Assembly (NCBI RefSeq): GCF_052115485.1
Contig: NZ_JBFRGU010000004.1
Coordinates: 186,001-250,000 of the forward strand
Direction: 5' to 3'
Length of the DNA: 64,000 bases
Source of the DNA: Microvirga sp052115485
GTDB taxonomy: Bacteria > Pseudomonadota > Alphaproteobacteria > Rhizobiales > Beijerinckiaceae
Below, piece by piece: positions 12,804 through 21,029 of the stretch. Under the pieces are notes generated by a model that made no database searches, was not told where the DNA came from, and saw only the letters and a program-made list of their open reading frames with translations. How positions within the stretch are numbered: the stretch's first letter is position 1; each line of letters starts with the position of its first letter. The translations under genes were made by a program, and so were the position numbers.

Positions 12804-14852
12804 ATGAGCCAAACACCCCTCAAAGATCCCAGCCGGCCCAAGCGTCGCAAGACGTCCGCGGCGCAGCATGCTGCAGCTGGCATCGACCTTGGGCATGAGC
12901 CGCCTCTGAGCCCCAGCGGCACGGCCGAGCCGGATATCGATCGTCGCGAGATCAATGTGCGCTGGCTCAGCGCCTCGATTCTCACGGGCGTGACCGGCGC
13001 GGTGTTGATCGGCGCCTCCATTCACATAGCGCTCGAGAGCGCTATGATGTTCGTCGCTCCGCCGGAGCGAGCCGTTCTCAAATCCGCGCGAAACACGAAT
13101 CCTGACGACCGGCTGACGAGCGTCGCCCGCAAAGCGGACAAGCTGATAAGGAGCGAGTCCTCGACCGCCGCCAGACAGAATTTCCGGGCGCCGATGACGA
13201 TTCGCACCGGGGATCGCGAGGCGATCAAGGTTCGCCACTTCGTTCGCGTCGCGACCAATCTCGCGCTCACGACCGGCACCTACGCCACCGACATTCCGCC
13301 CTTTAATCCTCTGCGCCTGTTCGCAGAGGATAATGGCGACAAGAACATCCCGGACGCCGCTCCTCCCGATGTGGCCGACGCGGACGTTTCCGTTCTTCGC
13401 TACGACCTGACCACGATCCAGGTCGAAGCCAGTGCACCGACTCTGAACGACGACGACGTGATCGCGATTCTTGAAGAAGAGCGCCGCATGTCCTCGGACA
13501 ATCAGCGGCGCTCCGCTGTGCCGATGCCGGCGCAACAGATGCTCTTACGCACCTTGAGGCAACCGGACGGCCTCGGCGAGGCTTTGGGTTACGCGCGCAT
13601 TGTCGATGCGCCGTTCAGCTCCATCGAAGTGCGCGTTGTGCCCGAGAACGTGACGAATTTGATGCGGACGGAGGCCAAGACGTCGAACCCGCTCGTCGAG
13701 GAGAGGGAGCTCTCGCTCAAGAAGGGTGAGACGCTCGAATCGACCCTGCGCGCCTATGGAGCGAATCCCGAGCAGATCGCAGCGATCAGCGCGGCGCTGG
13801 CGGCGCGGGTTAAGGTGGCGAGCCTGCCCGAGGGCGAGCGTGTGCGTATTCTCATTGCTCCCGGCCCCCGGCTTGGAGATACCCGGCAGGTCGCCCGCGT
13901 GGTTCTCATCGGCGAGCGTGGAATCGAGGCGATTGCGGCCGCGAATGACCGGGGCCAGTTCGTATCCGTCGCGCCACCTCAGGACGACAACACGCCGAAC
14001 ACCGCCGCTCCGGAAGAGACTGACGAAGAGGACGATGGCCGCGGTGTCCGCCTCTATGAAAGCCTTTATGAAACGGCTCTGAAGAACGACCTGCCACGCC
14101 AGACGGTCGACGAGTTGGTGCGGATCTTCGGCTATGACGTCGATTTCCAGCGCCGCGTCTCCCCTGGCGATACATTTGAAATCTTCTTCGGTACGGACGA
14201 CGAAAACAGCAGCACGGCTCCTGAAGTGCTCTACGCCTCATTGACCACCGGCGGCGAAGCGCGCCGAATCTATCGCTACCAAGGCGATGACGGAATGGTC
14301 GACTTCTTCGACGAAGGGGGCCGCTCGCTCAAGAAATTCCTGCTACGCAAGCCGATCGCGGAGGGCATCCTGCGTTCCGGCTTCGGCACCCGCTTCCATC
14401 CGATTCTCGGATACAGCCGGCCCCACACAGGCGTCGATTGGTCCAACAAGATCGGAACGCCGATCCTCTCGGCTGGTAACGGCACCGTCATCAAGGCGGG
14501 GTGGGAATCAGGTTACGGACGCCGCGTCGAGGTTCAACACGCCAACGGCTATGTAACCGCCTACAACCATATGTCGGGCTTCGGCAAAAGCGTCGCCCCT
14601 GGGGCCAAGGTGAAACAGGGCCAGATCGTCGGCTATCTCGGCAGCACAGGCCTCTCCACCGGACCGCACCTGCACTATGAAGTCATCGTCAACGGCCATT
14701 TCGTCGACCCGATGAAAATCCGCCTGCCACGCGGACGCGAGCTCGAAGGGCGCGGACTGAACGAGTTCAAACGCCAGCGCGAGCAAATCGACGATCTGCT
14801 CTCCCGGGCGACCGCTACGACAAACGTCGCCCAAAGGGCCGATCTGCGCTGA
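12804..14852 (+). CDS. M23 family metalloendopeptidase (peptidoglycan hydrolase, 682 aa)
   Basis: A predicted inner-membrane-anchored murein DD-endopeptidase acting in the periplasm. Order: a basic cytoplasmic N-terminus (KRRKTS), one membrane segment at about residues 55-78 (WLSASILTGVTGAVLIG), a long linker, a LysM/OapA-like module near 300-355 (KKGETLESTLRAYG), then the LytM/M23 domain from about 525. The zinc and catalytic residues are intact: H541 and D545 in HTGVD, and H622/H624 in GPHLHYE, with the GNGTV and GYLGSTG turns. ATG at 12804 begins MSQTPLKDP. It is transcribed away from the rRNA operon; an AEC transporter starts 6 bases after its stop. Confidence 0.93.
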   Translation: MSQTPLKDPSRPKRRKTSAAQHAAAGIDLGHEPPLSPSGTAEPDIDRREINVRWLSASILTGVTGAVLIGASIHIALESAMMFVAPPERAVLKSARNTNPDDRLTSVARKADKLIRSESSTAARQNFRAPMTIRTGDREAIKVRHFVRVATNLALTTGTYATDIPPFNPLRLFAEDNGDKNIPDAAPPDVADADVSVLRYDLTTIQVEASAPTLNDDDVIAILEEERRMSSDNQRRSAVPMPAQQMLLRTLRQPDGLGEALGYARIVDAPFSSIEVRVVPENVTNLMRTEAKTSNPLVEERELSLKKGETLESTLRAYGANPEQIAAISAALAARVKVASLPEGERVRILIAPGPRLGDTRQVARVVLIGERGIEAIAAANDRGQFVSVAPPQDDNTPNTAAPEETDEEDDGRGVRLYESLYETALKNDLPRQTVDELVRIFGYDVDFQRRVSPGDTFEIFFGTDDENSSTAPEVLYASLTTGGEARRIYRYQGDDGMVDFFDEGGRSLKKFLLRKPIAEGILRSGFGTRFHPILGYSRPHTGVDWSNKIGTPILSAGNGTVIKAGWESGYGRRVEVQHANGYVTAYNHMSGFGKSVAPGAKVKQGQIVGYLGSTGLSTGPHLHYEVIVNGHFVDPMKIRLPRGRELEGRGLNEFKRQREQIDDLLSRATATTNVAQRADLR

Positions 14853-14858
14853 GGCCAC

Positions 14859-15773
14859 ATGCTTGAATCTCTTGCGATCGTCCTGCCGATCTTTGGTCTG
14901 ATCGCAATCGGCTATGGTGCCAGTCGCACGGGGTATGTTTCGCACCGTGTCGGCGAGGGGCTGTCGGAATTTGTCTTTACTCTCGCCCTGCCCTGTTTGA
15001 TTTTCCGAACCCTCGTGAAAGCAGAAATCCCCGCTGTTCAACCTTGGGGCTACTGGATTTCCTATTTCGTCGGCGTTGCTGCGGTCTGGTTACTGGCCGC
15101 TTTCGTCGGACGCCGCTTCTATGGATTGAGCGGCATTTCCCAGGTGGTCGCGGGCTTTTCCGCCGGCCAGGCGAACACCGTCTTCGTCGGGGTCCCGATG
15201 ATCCTCAAGGCTTACGGTGAAGCGGGCGCGGTGCCGTTGTTCCTTCTCCTTGCCATCCATCTGCCGGTAACGATGACGCTTGCGACGGTGCTGGCGGAGG
15301 GGCGGAGCACTTCACCGCTTCAGTTGATCCGCCGTCTTCTCACGCATCCGATCGTGGTCGGCATCCTGGCCGGGAGTGCCTTCCGCCCCATCGCTTCTGA
15401 CGTCCCCGAGCCGATCTTGCACGTAGTCGATCTCCTGGGCAGCGCCGCCATCCCTTGCGCCTTGATTGCCATGGGAATCGCCCTGCGTCGCTACGGAATC
15501 GGAATGGGGTGGCAGCTTCCGACGATCATCGCAGTTCTAAAGGTGGTTGTTCATCCACTGATCGTCCTGATCCTCGCGACGCAGGTCTTCAGCATGCCGC
15601 CGGCCTGGTCAGGCGTCGCAATCCTGTTCGCCTGCTGCCCGTCCGGCATCAACGCCTACCTCTTCGCGGAGCGTTACAACGAGGGTGTCCCTATCGCCTC
15701 GGCCGCCATTACGCTTTCGACCCTGTTCGCCATCGTCACGACCCTGATCTGGCTTCAGGTGCTCGGCGTCTAG
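14859..15773 (+). CDS. AEC family transporter (auxin efflux carrier-like)
   Basis: A 304-residue integral membrane protein of the AEC/PIN-related superfamily, whose bacterial members move small organic acids such as malate or malonate. About ten hydrophobic segments are visible in two halves, with the family signature GFSAGQANTVFVGVPMILKAYGE around residues 95-115 and CPSGINAYLFAERY near 258-272. It starts 6 bases after the M23 peptidase stop, suggesting co-transcription without a clear functional link. The stop TAG overlaps the start of a dispersed 46-bp repeat. The substrate cannot be read from the sequence. Confidence 0.9.
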   Translation: MLESLAIVLPIFGLIAIGYGASRTGYVSHRVGEGLSEFVFTLALPCLIFRTLVKAEIPAVQPWGYWISYFVGVAAVWLLAAFVGRRFYGLSGISQVVAGFSAGQANTVFVGVPMILKAYGEAGAVPLFLLLAIHLPVTMTLATVLAEGRSTSPLQLIRRLLTHPIVVGILAGSAFRPIASDVPEPILHVVDLLGSAAIPCALIAMGIALRRYGIGMGWQLPTIIAVLKVVVHPLIVLILATQVFSMPPAWSGVAILFACCPSGINAYLFAERYNEGVPIASAAITLSTLFAIVTTLIWLQVLGV

Positions 15774-15819
15774 AGCATGATCAGAACAAGTGGAAACCGG
15801 TTGTTCGCCCGGATCATGC
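15773..15819 (+). repeat. Dispersed 46-bp palindromic-ended repeat, copy 1
   Basis: Begins GAGCATGATC and ends GGATCATGC, so the ends are inverted complements; the centre reads AAGTGGAAACCGGTTGTTCG. A further roughly 50 bases to 15873 (TTGATCGTGTTTCAAAGAGAC) also match the flank of copy 3. It lies between convergent genes and runs into the last codons of gluQRS. Confidence 0.85.
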
Positions 15820-15850
15820 GGCAATAAGGAATCGAGAGCTTGATCGTGTT

Positions 15851-16750
15851 TCAAAGAGACACAATCAGGCTCTGAGCGCCAAAACCCAGGCGCGCGCGAA
15901 CCTCCACGGCGCTCACATCCCGATCCCTCAGTTCAGCGAGCGATTCGGATCCCCGGCTCTTGGCGAGCTTGTCCCCATTCGAATCCTGTACCAGCCCATG
16001 GTGGTGGTAGAGCGGCGTCGGTAGGCCGAGCAAGCGCTGCAGCAAGACATGAAGATCGGTGGAGGCTTCGAGATCCTGGCCCCGCACCACGTGGGTGACG
16101 CCTTGCAAGGCATCGTCCATCACGACCGAGAGATGGTAGCTGGTCGGAGTTTCCTTGCGCACGATCACCGCATCGCCCCAGCGCTCCGGATGCGCCTCGA
16201 CCAACTCCTCCCGACCTTGTTTGTCGAAGCGACGATAAGTGTAAGGCCCGGGAGCAGAGGCAAGGGCAGCCTGCATATCGAGCCGCCAGGCATGGTCCTC
16301 GCCGGCAGCGATTCGCTTCTCGGCCTCATCGACTGAGCAGGAAAGGCAAAGGCCTGGATAAAGCGGAGCACCGTCGGGATCGCGCGGCCAAGGATTCCCG
16401 CTTGCGGCCTCGTTTCGTGCCACAGCTTCCATGATCGTCTTGCGGGAACAGAAGCACGGATAGAGAAGTCTCATGCTCCGCAGACGCCGGGCCGCAGCGC
16501 GATAATCCTCAAAATGCTCGGATTGGCGGCGAACCGGTTTTTCCCAGCGAAGGCCGAGCCAGCTGAGATCGTCATAGATCCCCTGTTCGAAATCCGGCCG
16601 GCAGCGGGTGATGTCGATGTCTTCGATCCGCAACAAAAGCCGTCCGTTAAGGCGGCTGGCAAGATCCTGATTCAACAGAGCCGAATAAGCGTGCCCCAGG
16701 TGCAGCCGGCCGTTCGGGCTCGGCGCGAATCGGAAGACCGGGGCCGTCAT
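15851..16750 (-). CDS. gluQ: Glutamyl-Q tRNA(Asp) synthetase
   Basis: A GluRS paralogue without the anticodon-binding domain that glutamylates queuosine in tRNA(Asp). The 299-residue length fits. FRFAPSPNGRLHLGHAYSALLN carries the HIGH-type motif (residues 17-20), CFCSRKTI and YPGLCLSC supply the cysteines of the GluQ zinc site, and DKLAKSRGSESL is the KMSKS equivalent. The frame is open to GTG at 16783, but ATG at 16750 has GGAG nine bases upstream and the standard family start. The C-terminus (GAQSLIVSL) is encoded partly by the flank of a dispersed repeat. Transcribed divergently from the esterase gene. Confidence 0.93.
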   Translation of the reverse strand: MTAPVFRFAPSPNGRLHLGHAYSALLNQDLASRLNGRLLLRIEDIDITRCRPDFEQGIYDDLSWLGLRWEKPVRRQSEHFEDYRAAARRLRSMRLLYPCFCSRKTIMEAVARNEAASGNPWPRDPDGAPLYPGLCLSCSVDEAEKRIAAGEDHAWRLDMQAALASAPGPYTYRRFDKQGREELVEAHPERWGDAVIVRKETPTSYHLSVVMDDALQGVTHVVRGQDLEASTDLHVLLQRLLGLPTPLYHHHGLVQDSNGDKLAKSRGSESLAELRDRDVSAVEVRARLGFGAQSLIVSL

Positions 16751-16881
16751 CGAAGGCGACTCCGCCAAGCCGGATCTTGGCACCGGGTCTCATTCGATGC
16801 TTGACCGGAGAAGAAGGGCGCGCTTGATCTGCGATGGCAAGGGGCGCTTCGCTCCTCCTTTATATATGGCAGGTCTCGCCC

Positions 16882-17559
16882 ATGGTTACCCTCGACGGTC
16901 CTCGCATCGCCCCGAAATCCGGAACCGCCAAGCAATTGGTGGTGTTCCTGCATGGTCGCGGGGCCAACGGGGACGATCTGATCGAACTCGGCTATCAGTG
17001 GCAAGGCCTGTTGCCTGACGCGGCCTTCGCCGCGCCCAATGCGCCGAACTCTTGTGAAGGTGCGCCGATGGGGAAGGAATGGTTCCCCCTGACCCTTCGC
17101 GATCCGACCGAGTTCTGGCGCGGGGTCCAGAGCGCCGCCCCGGCTCTCGGCGCCTATCTCGATGCGGAATTGGCCCGATATGGCCTCGACGACACGAAGC
17201 TGGCGCTCGTGGGTTTCAGCCAGGGTACGATGATGGCCTTGCATATGGGCTTGCGTCGACCCGTAGCTCCCGCCGGCATTCTCGGCTTTTCGGGGCTTCT
17301 GGTGCTCGATTCGGATAAGGGGCCCGATAGCCTCAAGGCCGAGGCGAAGGGAAAACCGCCGATCCTCCTTACCCACGGGGACCGGGACGAGGTGTTGCCG
17401 ATCGACATGTTCTTCTTCTCGAAGGAGGCGCTGGCCGCCGCCGAGATCCCCTGCCAATGGCATATTTCCATGGGGGTCGGCCACGGCATCGACGGGGGTG
17501 CGCTCCAGCATGGCGGACTTTTTCTGACCCAGTCCTTCGGGCTCCCCTATCCCCAATAG
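16882..17559 (+). CDS. Alpha/beta hydrolase, phospholipase/carboxylesterase family
   Basis: A 225-residue cytosolic serine hydrolase of the YpfH/Abhydrolase_2 group. HGRGANGDD forms the oxyanion-hole strand, GFSQGTMMAL the nucleophile elbow, THGDRDEVLPIDM the acid strand, and GVGHGID the catalytic histidine. The frame extends to 16834, but ATG at 16882 begins MVTLDGPR, and GGCAGG lies upstream. Convergent with the aldolase gene, whose stop lies 3 bases after this one. Substrate unknown; small acyl esters are likely. Confidence 0.9.
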   Translation: MVTLDGPRIAPKSGTAKQLVVFLHGRGANGDDLIELGYQWQGLLPDAAFAAPNAPNSCEGAPMGKEWFPLTLRDPTEFWRGVQSAAPALGAYLDAELARYGLDDTKLALVGFSQGTMMALHMGLRRPVAPAGILGFSGLLVLDSDKGPDSLKAEAKGKPPILLTHGDRDEVLPIDMFFFSKEALAAAEIPCQWHISMGVGHGIDGGALQHGGLFLTQSFGLPYPQ

Positions 17560-17561
17560 CG

Positions 17562-18326
17562 TCAGCCTCGCGCCGCCGCCAAAGCCGTTGCGGCCCCCAT
17601 GCGGAGAAGCCCCGCATCGGTGCCGATCGAGATGAAGTGGAAACCCTTCCGGCTCAACTCGGCAGCCTTCTCGCCATTGGCGGCGTAGATCGCGGCGATC
17701 TTGCCGACCGCTTTCGTGCGGGCGAGCACGTGGTCGATGGCGGCCTCCACCTCCGGACTTCCCGGATTGAGACTCTTGCCGCCCGACAACGCGATGGAAA
17801 GGTCCGCGGGACCGACGAAGACGCCATCGATTCCGGGTTCGGCCAGGATCTCATCGACGACGTTGAGCGCCTCGCGGGTTTCAATCATGGCGAGGGCAGA
17901 AGATAGCCCGTTCGCCTTGTTGAAATAGGCGCCCACCTCGAGGCCGGAGAGCGTCAGAGCGCCGTGCGGCCCCCAACTGCGCGTGCCGATGGGCGGATAT
18001 TTCATGAACCCGGCAAAACGACGGGCATCTTCGAGGGAATTGATCATCGGCGCGATCACCCCGGCGGCGCCGGCATCCAGGAAGCGCGATGCCGTGCCGA
18101 ATTCGCCGACGGGAACCCTGACGACAGTTGGCTTACCCGCAGCCGCGATCCCGGATATGGCCCGCGCGGCCGCCGCGAAATCGATGACCCCATGTTGAAG
18201 GTCGAGCACGATGGCGTCGAAGGCCTCACGGGCCAGAACGGCCGAAATGCTCGGCTCAGGCAGACCACACCAGGCCGCAAAGGCGGAACCGCCGTTTTTC
18301 CAGCGCTCAGGAAGGAAGGTATTCAT
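17562..18326 (-). CDS. HpcH/HpaI family aldolase
   Basis: A 254-residue class II (divalent-metal) pyruvate aldolase with a TIM-barrel fold, related to HpcH (2,4-dihydroxyhept-2-ene-1,7-dioate aldolase) and to 2-keto-3-deoxy sugar acid aldolases. Seen: DAIVLDLQHGVIDFA with the catalytic His, the RVP strand, MIETREALNVVDEIL with the metal-ligand Glu, GIDGVFVGPADLSIAL with the metal-ligand Asp. The start MNTFLPERWKNGG is typical. Downstream of and on the same strand as the DUF1476 gene but with only 9 bases between them, so they are probably co-transcribed. No catabolic cluster surrounds it, so the physiological substrate is open. Confidence 0.9.
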   Translation of the reverse strand: MNTFLPERWKNGGSAFAAWCGLPEPSISAVLAREAFDAIVLDLQHGVIDFAAAARAISGIAAAGKPTVVRVPVGEFGTASRFLDAGAAGVIAPMINSLEDARRFAGFMKYPPIGTRSWGPHGALTLSGLEVGAYFNKANGLSSALAMIETREALNVVDEILAEPGIDGVFVGPADLSIALSGGKSLNPGSPEVEAAIDHVLARTKAVGKIAAIYAANGEKAAELSRKGFHFISIGTDAGLLRMGAATALAAARG

Positions 18327-18335
18327 TGCCGCCTC

Positions 18336-18659
18336 TTAGCGCCCAGCCTTCAACGCGTCGACGGCCTGCGCCATCAGCTCCCGCAATTTCGCCTGCAACT
18401 GGGCATCATCCGTGCTTTTACCAGCGGCTTCGAGATCGGCTTTCACCTTACGGATGACATCCGCGTCACCGGCTTCCTCGAAATCGGCCAGAATTACGCT
18501 CTTGGCATAGGCTTGCGCATCGGCCCCGGATTTTCCGATCTGCTCGGCGACCCAGAGGCCCAAAAGCTTATTGCGGCGGGCCGTTGCCTTGAACCGAAGC
18601 TCCTCGTCGAGGGCGAATCTCTTCTCATACGCCTCTTCGCGCTTGTCGAACTCCGTCAT
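18336..18659 (-). CDS. DUF1476 protein, F1Fo-ATPase zeta-subunit family
   Basis: A 107-residue helical protein. In Paracoccus and related alphaproteobacteria this family is the zeta subunit that inhibits ATP hydrolysis by F1Fo-ATPase by inserting its N-terminal segment into F1. The inhibitory N-terminal region with the DKREEAYEKRFALDEEL pattern is intact, followed by ARRNKLLGLWVAEQ and a four-helix-like body with acidic loops. ATG at 18659 has a strong GGGAGGAG ribosome site. A promoter is predicted 30 bases upstream. Confidence 0.92.
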   Translation of the reverse strand: MTEFDKREEAYEKRFALDEELRFKATARRNKLLGLWVAEQIGKSGADAQAYAKSVILADFEEAGDADVIRKVKADLEAAGKSTDDAQLQAKLRELMAQAVDALKAGR

Positions 18660-18690
18660 CGGCAACTCCTCCCGTTTTATGCTTTCCGCG

Positions 18691-18719
18691 ATATAAGGGC
18701 GCGGTTTCAGTCTCGCCAA
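18691..18719 (-). promoter_or_regulatory. Predicted promoter of the DUF1476 gene
   Basis: On the minus strand TTGGCG (18719-18714) and TTATAT (18696-18691) with a 17-base spacer, 31 bases before the ATG at 18659. Confidence 0.45.
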
Positions 18720-18917
18720 CATCGTAGCCTTGAAAAACGACGCGAGCGAGATGATTTCGGGAGCATGAGACACCCCTGCCCCGCGTTGTGCTTATCCCAG
18801 GGATCGGATAGGTTGCGCTTCAAGCCGGGCGGCGGTTCGCCGCAATGCCTGTGCGAGCCGCGGATCTGCATCCAAGGGAGCCTCGGCATTGATTTCCTCA
18901 AACCACGGTAGACACTG

Positions 18918-19682
18918 ATGAATCGCCGCCGTCGCATTTACGAAGGCAAGGCGAAGGTCCTCTATGAGGGACCGGAGCCTGGAACACTCGTCCAGCACTT
19001 CAAGGATGACGCTACCGCCTTCAATGCCAAAAAGCATGAAGTGATCGACGGTAAGGGCGTCCTCAACAACCGGATCTCGGAATTCGTCTTCCAGAATCTG
19101 AACGATATCGGTGTACCGACCCACTTCATCCGTCGCCTCAACATGCGTGAGCAGTTGATCCGCGAGGTCGAGATCATCCCGCTCGAGGTCGTTGTCCGCA
19201 ACGTGGCCGCCGGATCGCTCTCGACACGGCTGGGCATCGAGGAGGGCACGCAGCTTCCGCGTTCCATCATCGAGTTTTACTACAAGAACGATGCCCTCAA
19301 CGACCCAATGGTCTCGGAAGAGCACATCACCGCCTTCGGCTGGGCGACGCCCCAGGAGATCGACGACATCATGGCGCTCGCCATCCGCGTCAACGATTTC
19401 CTCTCCGGCCTCTTCCTCGGCGTCGGCATCCGCCTCGTCGATTTCAAGATGGAAACCGGCCGCCTCTGGGAAGGCGAGATGATGCGAATCGTCGTCGCCG
19501 ATGAGATTTCCCCGGATTCCTGCCGTCTCTGGGACATCAAGTCCAAGGACAAGCTGGACAAGGACCGCTTCCGCCGCGACATGGGCGGCCTCGTGGAAGC
19601 CTATTCGGAAGTCGCCCGCCGCCTCGGCATCCTCTCCGAGAACGAAAACCCGGCCATGCCGGGCCCGCGCCTCGTTCAGTAA
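18918..19682 (+). CDS. purC: Phosphoribosylaminoimidazole-succinocarboxamide synthase
   Basis: SAICAR synthase joins CAIR and aspartate with ATP in purine synthesis. The 254 residues contain YEGKAKVLYEG (nucleotide loop), DDATAFNAKKHEVIDGKG, the PLEVVVRNVAAGSLS strand, LVDFKMETGR and DEISPDSCRLWD, all standard. ATG at 18918 begins MNRRRRIYEGK. It is divergent from DUF1476 and is followed by a terminator, so it is separate from purSQL about 1 kb downstream although in the same orientation. Confidence 0.97.
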   Translation: MNRRRRIYEGKAKVLYEGPEPGTLVQHFKDDATAFNAKKHEVIDGKGVLNNRISEFVFQNLNDIGVPTHFIRRLNMREQLIREVEIIPLEVVVRNVAAGSLSTRLGIEEGTQLPRSIIEFYYKNDALNDPMVSEEHITAFGWATPQEIDDIMALAIRVNDFLSGLFLGVGIRLVDFKMETGRLWEGEMMRIVVADEISPDSCRLWDIKSKDKLDKDRFRRDMGGLVEAYSEVARRLGILSENENPAMPGPRLVQ

Positions 19683-19708
19683 GACGCGAACCTCATTCCG
19701 CTCGATCA

Positions 19709-19734
19709 AGCCCGGCTCACGCCGGGCTTTTTTG
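19709..19734 (+). terminator. Rho-independent terminator after purC
   Basis: AAGCCCGG-CTCACG-CCGGGCTT followed by a T-run, 27 bases past the purC stop. Confidence 0.9.
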
Positions 19735-19745
19735 CTTTGAGGATC

Positions 19746-19852
19746 CCTCACCTTATCCTGAGGAGCCGCGTAGCGGCGTCTCGACGGAGGCTCCAGCGCG
19801 CTCGGAGACGCCTCGCCCTTCGAGACGATGCTCCGCATCCCTCAGGGTGAGG
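19746..19852. repeat. Intergenic palindromic (REP/BIME-like) element
   Basis: A 107-base block whose ends are inverted (CCTCACC...CCTGAGGA against CCCTCAGGGTGAGG) with an inner CGTCTCGACGG/CCTTCGAGACG pair. The wording resembles intergenic repeats common in Rhizobiales genomes. With the purC terminator it fills most of the 345-base gap between purC and the next gene; I see no coding sequence here. The remaining bases to 20027 hold only GC-rich dyads. Confidence 0.65.
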
Positions 19853-20027
19853 CTGCGTGGTGCCTGTCTCACCCCGGCGGTCCCGCAGGACCGGAAAGCA
19901 CCATAGATTCTTTATAGTTGCTTCCCCTCCGCTTCGCTCCGGCCGGGGATGAGGGCCGTGAGGGCCAGAGGCCTCGACGGCGCAACGCCCCATCGACCTC
20001 AGGCCAAGTTTGACGCATACAAGCGCC

Positions 20028-20561
20028 ATGCCTTCTCGTCGCCTCCCCTCCAGCCTTGTCGCCCGGATCGCCATTCTCGGCCTCTTCCTGCTCGGCGGTT
20101 GCAGCTATCTTCCCCGAAATGTCGAGGGCGTGCCGGAGAATGCGCCTTGGTTTTCCCTGCCCCTGGGGCCCTTTCTTTCGGAAGGGCGCGGCGAGCTGGA
20201 GGCGATTTCGGCTTGCGCCGAATGCGGACCGGGGATCGTCGCAGGTGTCTTGCGCCTTACAGGCCCGGACGCGGATAAGGCCGAGGCGGTGTCGCGGAAC
20301 CCGCAGGCGCTCGCCAGAGCGCTTTCCTCCACGCCCGGCAGAGCGGAGGTGGTGGCCCGAGCAAAACCTCTTCTGGCCGCTTCCGCAAACGGATTCATTC
20401 TGTCGCTGACCCGTGCGGACGCCGCAAAGCCGCCCGTTTGGAGCGCCTCTCTTACACAGCGCAGGAATGACGGCCTTCTTGTCATCCTGGTGATCGGCGG
20501 GGATGAGCGCGAGGTCGAGGCAACGGTCCGCCGAGTCGCTGCCCGATATTGCGGCACCTAG
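20028..20561 (+). CDS. Hypothetical lipoprotein
   Basis: A 177-residue protein of unknown function. The N-terminus is a lipoprotein signal: MPSRRLPSS, a hydrophobic stretch LVARIAILGLFL and the lipobox LLGGC with Cys at about residue 25, so it should be anchored in the periplasmic face of a membrane. The mature part has no motif I recognise; a CAECGPG segment holds two more cysteines. The frame also allows TTG at 20010; I prefer ATG at 20028, directly before the basic n-region. It sits between purC and purS but nothing links it to purine synthesis. Confidence 0.7.
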   Translation: MPSRRLPSSLVARIAILGLFLLGGCSYLPRNVEGVPENAPWFSLPLGPFLSEGRGELEAISACAECGPGIVAGVLRLTGPDADKAEAVSRNPQALARALSSTPGRAEVVARAKPLLAASANGFILSLTRADAAKPPVWSASLTQRRNDGLLVILVIGGDEREVEATVRRVAARYCGT

Positions 20562-20688
20562 ACCATAATCCGGCGAAGATTCGTGCAGCGAACCCTGTCG
20601 CCTGACAATAAGATCCGAGGGACATTGTATCCGGCGATCATTCCCTTTATGGCGTTGGCTCAAATCCCAACCGGCCTGGACCAGACCC

Positions 20689-20928
20689 ATGAAAGCTCGC
20701 GTCACCGTGACCCTCAAGAACGGCGTTCTCGACCCGCAAGGGAAGGCCATCGAGGGAGCTCTGAAATCGCTTGGCGTCGAAGGCATCGACAGCGTGCGCC
20801 AGGGCAAGGTGTTCGACATCGAGTTGCACACGATCGATAAGGCCAAGGCCGAGGCCTCGCTGAAGGCCGCTTGCGAGAAGCTGCTCGCAAACACGGTGAT
20901 CGAGAATTACCGGATAGACCTCATCTGA
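20689..20928 (+). CDS. purS: Phosphoribosylformylglycinamidine synthase subunit PurS
   Basis: The small bridging subunit of the three-part FGAM synthase (PurS-PurQ-PurL), which carries ammonia between the glutaminase and synthase subunits. The 79 residues begin MKARVTVTLKNGVLDPQGKA and contain the GIDSVRQGKVFDIEL strand and CEKLLANTVIENY, diagnostic for PurS. The ribosome site is weak. purQ follows after about 100 bases occupied by a palindromic repeat. Confidence 0.96.
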   Translation: MKARVTVTLKNGVLDPQGKAIEGALKSLGVEGIDSVRQGKVFDIELHTIDKAKAEASLKAACEKLLANTVIENYRIDLI

Positions 20929-20929
20929 C

Positions 20930-21011
20930 CGTCATGCCCGGAACCTGATCCGGGCATTCACGTTTCTCCGCGCCGCAAGGCGTGGGATGGCCGGGACACC
21001 GGCCCATGACG
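20930..21011. repeat. Intergenic palindromic repeat inside the purS-purQ gap
   Basis: CGTCATGCCCGG at the left end is mirrored by CCGG...CCATGACG at the right end, with an inner GCGCCGCAAGGCG dyad and an ATCCGGGCATTCACG/CGTGGGATGGCCGG pair. This resembles a widespread Rhizobiales intergenic element. Transcribed RNA could fold into a long hairpin between purS and purQ. Confidence 0.7.
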
Positions 21012-21029
21012 ACAAAAAGGATGGCTTGA

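Noticed and set aside
12404..12898. 164-codon plus-strand frame over the rRNA leader and the start of the M23 gene
   Set aside because: Covers the predicted rRNA promoter and overlaps a certain start in another frame; translation has no resemblance to known proteins.
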